Assembly (NCBI GenBank): GCA_023448955.1
Contig: JAEXJU010000074.1
Coordinates: 1-5,138 of the forward strand
From: Bacteroidota bacterium
GTDB lineage: Bacteria > Bacteroidota > Bacteroidia > Flavobacteriales > Weeksellaceae
Length of the DNA stretch: 5,138 nt
Reading direction: 5' to 3'
The translations under genes and the position numbers were made by a program. This document shows positions 4,383-5,138 of the stretch, one piece after another (position 1 is the stretch's first letter; each line of letters begins with the position of its first letter). Below the pieces are notes generated by a model. The model ran no database searches and was not told the DNA's origin. It saw only the letters and a list, made by a program, of their open reading frames with translations.

Positions 4383-5138
4383 TCACTTACAATAATTTTT
4401 AAAATTATTAATCGCTACATCTTTCGCTTTAAGATCGTGCATCATATTATACAATCCGAAAAATGTTCTGTTCAGGTAAATAAAATGTCGGGAACCGCGG
4501 TTCGTATTCATTCCTTTCATATCACTTGCTTTCGCATATTTTTGTCCCAGATCGGCAATTTCCTGAAAGAACGACTCATCTGAAAAGTCAAATTTTTCCT
4601 GATTAAAAGGTCTCGTAAACAATTCCAGCAATTCGTAGAATAATTTGGCAAAAAATTCTTTTTCCTGTGGAGAATCGTCTTCACGCAAAATTTCCAGCGT
4701 AAATAATTTCTCCCGGAAAATTTCAGGATTTTTCAAATTTTCTTTTTTCGCCAATTCGAAATACGGAATGTAGAAATCTTCCGGAATTTCCTTGATACAG
4801 CCGAAATCGATAACCAATAATTCATTGTTTTCCGAAATCAGGAAATTTCCCGGATGCGGATCGGCGTGAACTTTTTTCAGAATATGCATCTGATACATAT
4901 AAAAATCCCAAAGCGTCTGTCCGATTTTATTCAAATTCTCCTGCGAATTCTGCTTTTTGGTAAACTCAGAGAAATGAATTCCTGACATCCAGTCCATCGT
5001 GATGATTTTCTCACACGAAAATTCCGGATAATAATGCGGAAATTTTACATTCGGAAGATGATTGCATTCTTCTGCAAAGTGTTGACTGCGTATCAGTTCC
5101 AGATTATAGTCGGTTTCTTCAAACAATTTATCTTCCAC
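4383..5138 (-). CDS. ABC1/AarF/UbiB-family atypical kinase, C-terminal part (N-terminus beyond window)
   Basis: 251 codons are visible; the frame is still open at the right edge, where the first codon is an internal GTG (Val) in VEDKLFEETDYNLEL, so no start is present. Seen: the EETDYNLEL segment typical of ABC1 kinases (ExD motif region), CEKIITMDWMSGIHF (42-56), the catalytic loop HADPHPGN at 91-98 and the metal-binding IDFG at 110-113 of the visible part. The Ala-rich nucleotide loop and invariant Lys lie upstream, outside the window. Family members (UbiB, Coq8/ADCK3) are atypical kinases/ATPases linked to isoprenoid-lipid and quinone metabolism. In Bacteroidota, which use menaquinone, the role is not defined. 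No C-terminal membrane helices are evident here, unlike E. coli UbiB. The TGA stop is followed at once by a dispersed repeat. The kinase is 311 bp from the photolyase operon and probably a separate unit. Confidence 0.9.
   Translation of the reverse strand: MEDKLFEETDYNLELIRSQHFAEECNHLPNVKFPHYYPEFSCEKIITMDWMSGIHFSEFTKKQNSQENLNKIGQTLWDFYMYQMHILKKVHADPHPGNFLISENNELLVIDFGCIKEIPEDFYIPYFELAKKENLKNPEIFREKLFTLEILREDDSPQEKEFFAKLFYELLELFTRPFNQEKFDFSDESFFQEIADLGQKYAKASDMKGMNTNRGSRHFIYLNRTFFGLYNMMHDLKAKDVAINNFKNYCK

Overview
The window is AT-rich. Every recognisable gene lies on the minus strand, so transcription runs from position 5138 towards 1. Start codons are preceded by A/T-rich leaders without a clear Shine-Dalgarno sequence. 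Intergenic gaps are full of short palindromic repeats of kinds I associate with Flavobacteriia, especially Chryseobacterium-like Weeksellaceae. Protein content (a Flavobacteria-type DASH cryptochrome, a DUF2256 zinc-ribbon-like protein, a TIGR03643/DUF2805 protein) agrees. The phylum (Bacteroidota) is fairly safe; the genus is a guess.

Layout in transcription order: (1) 5138-4383, C-terminal part of an ABC1/AarF/UbiB-type atypical kinase, cut by the window edge. (2) 4382-4072, a 311-bp gap with no convincing gene. It holds a dispersed repeat next to the kinase stop codon and a 155-bp nested palindromic (REP/BIME-like) element. (3) 4071-3916, a 51-residue DUF2256 protein with CxxC and CxxxC pairs. 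(4) 3964-2666, a DASH-type cryptochrome/photolyase whose start lies 49 nt inside the DUF2256 gene. (5) 2681-1179, a second photolyase of the FeS-BCP/PhrB family (prokaryotic (6-4) photolyase-related), overlapping the DASH gene by 16 nt. (6) 1178-1019, a 160-bp gap with TTTA-loop palindromes. (7) 1018-737, a TIGR03643/DUF2805 small protein. (8) 736-534, a 203-bp gap with several repeats. (9) 533-1, the N-terminal 177 codons of a short-chain dehydrogenase/reductase (SDR) cut by the left edge.

Genes 3-5 are overlapping and clearly one transcription unit; genes 7 and 9 follow on the same strand, and the set looks like a light-dependent DNA-repair neighbourhood. DASH proteins repair cyclobutane dimers mainly in single-stranded DNA. 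The FeS-BCP family repairs (6-4) photoproducts or acts as a photoreceptor. The DUF2256, DUF2805 and SDR proteins are uncharacterised companions.

The most notable observations: the FeS-BCP-family protein has lost all four [4Fe-4S] cysteines and much of the cluster loop; the SDR has Ile where the catalytic Tyr belongs; and the intergenic palindromes vary in a paired, structure-preserving way.
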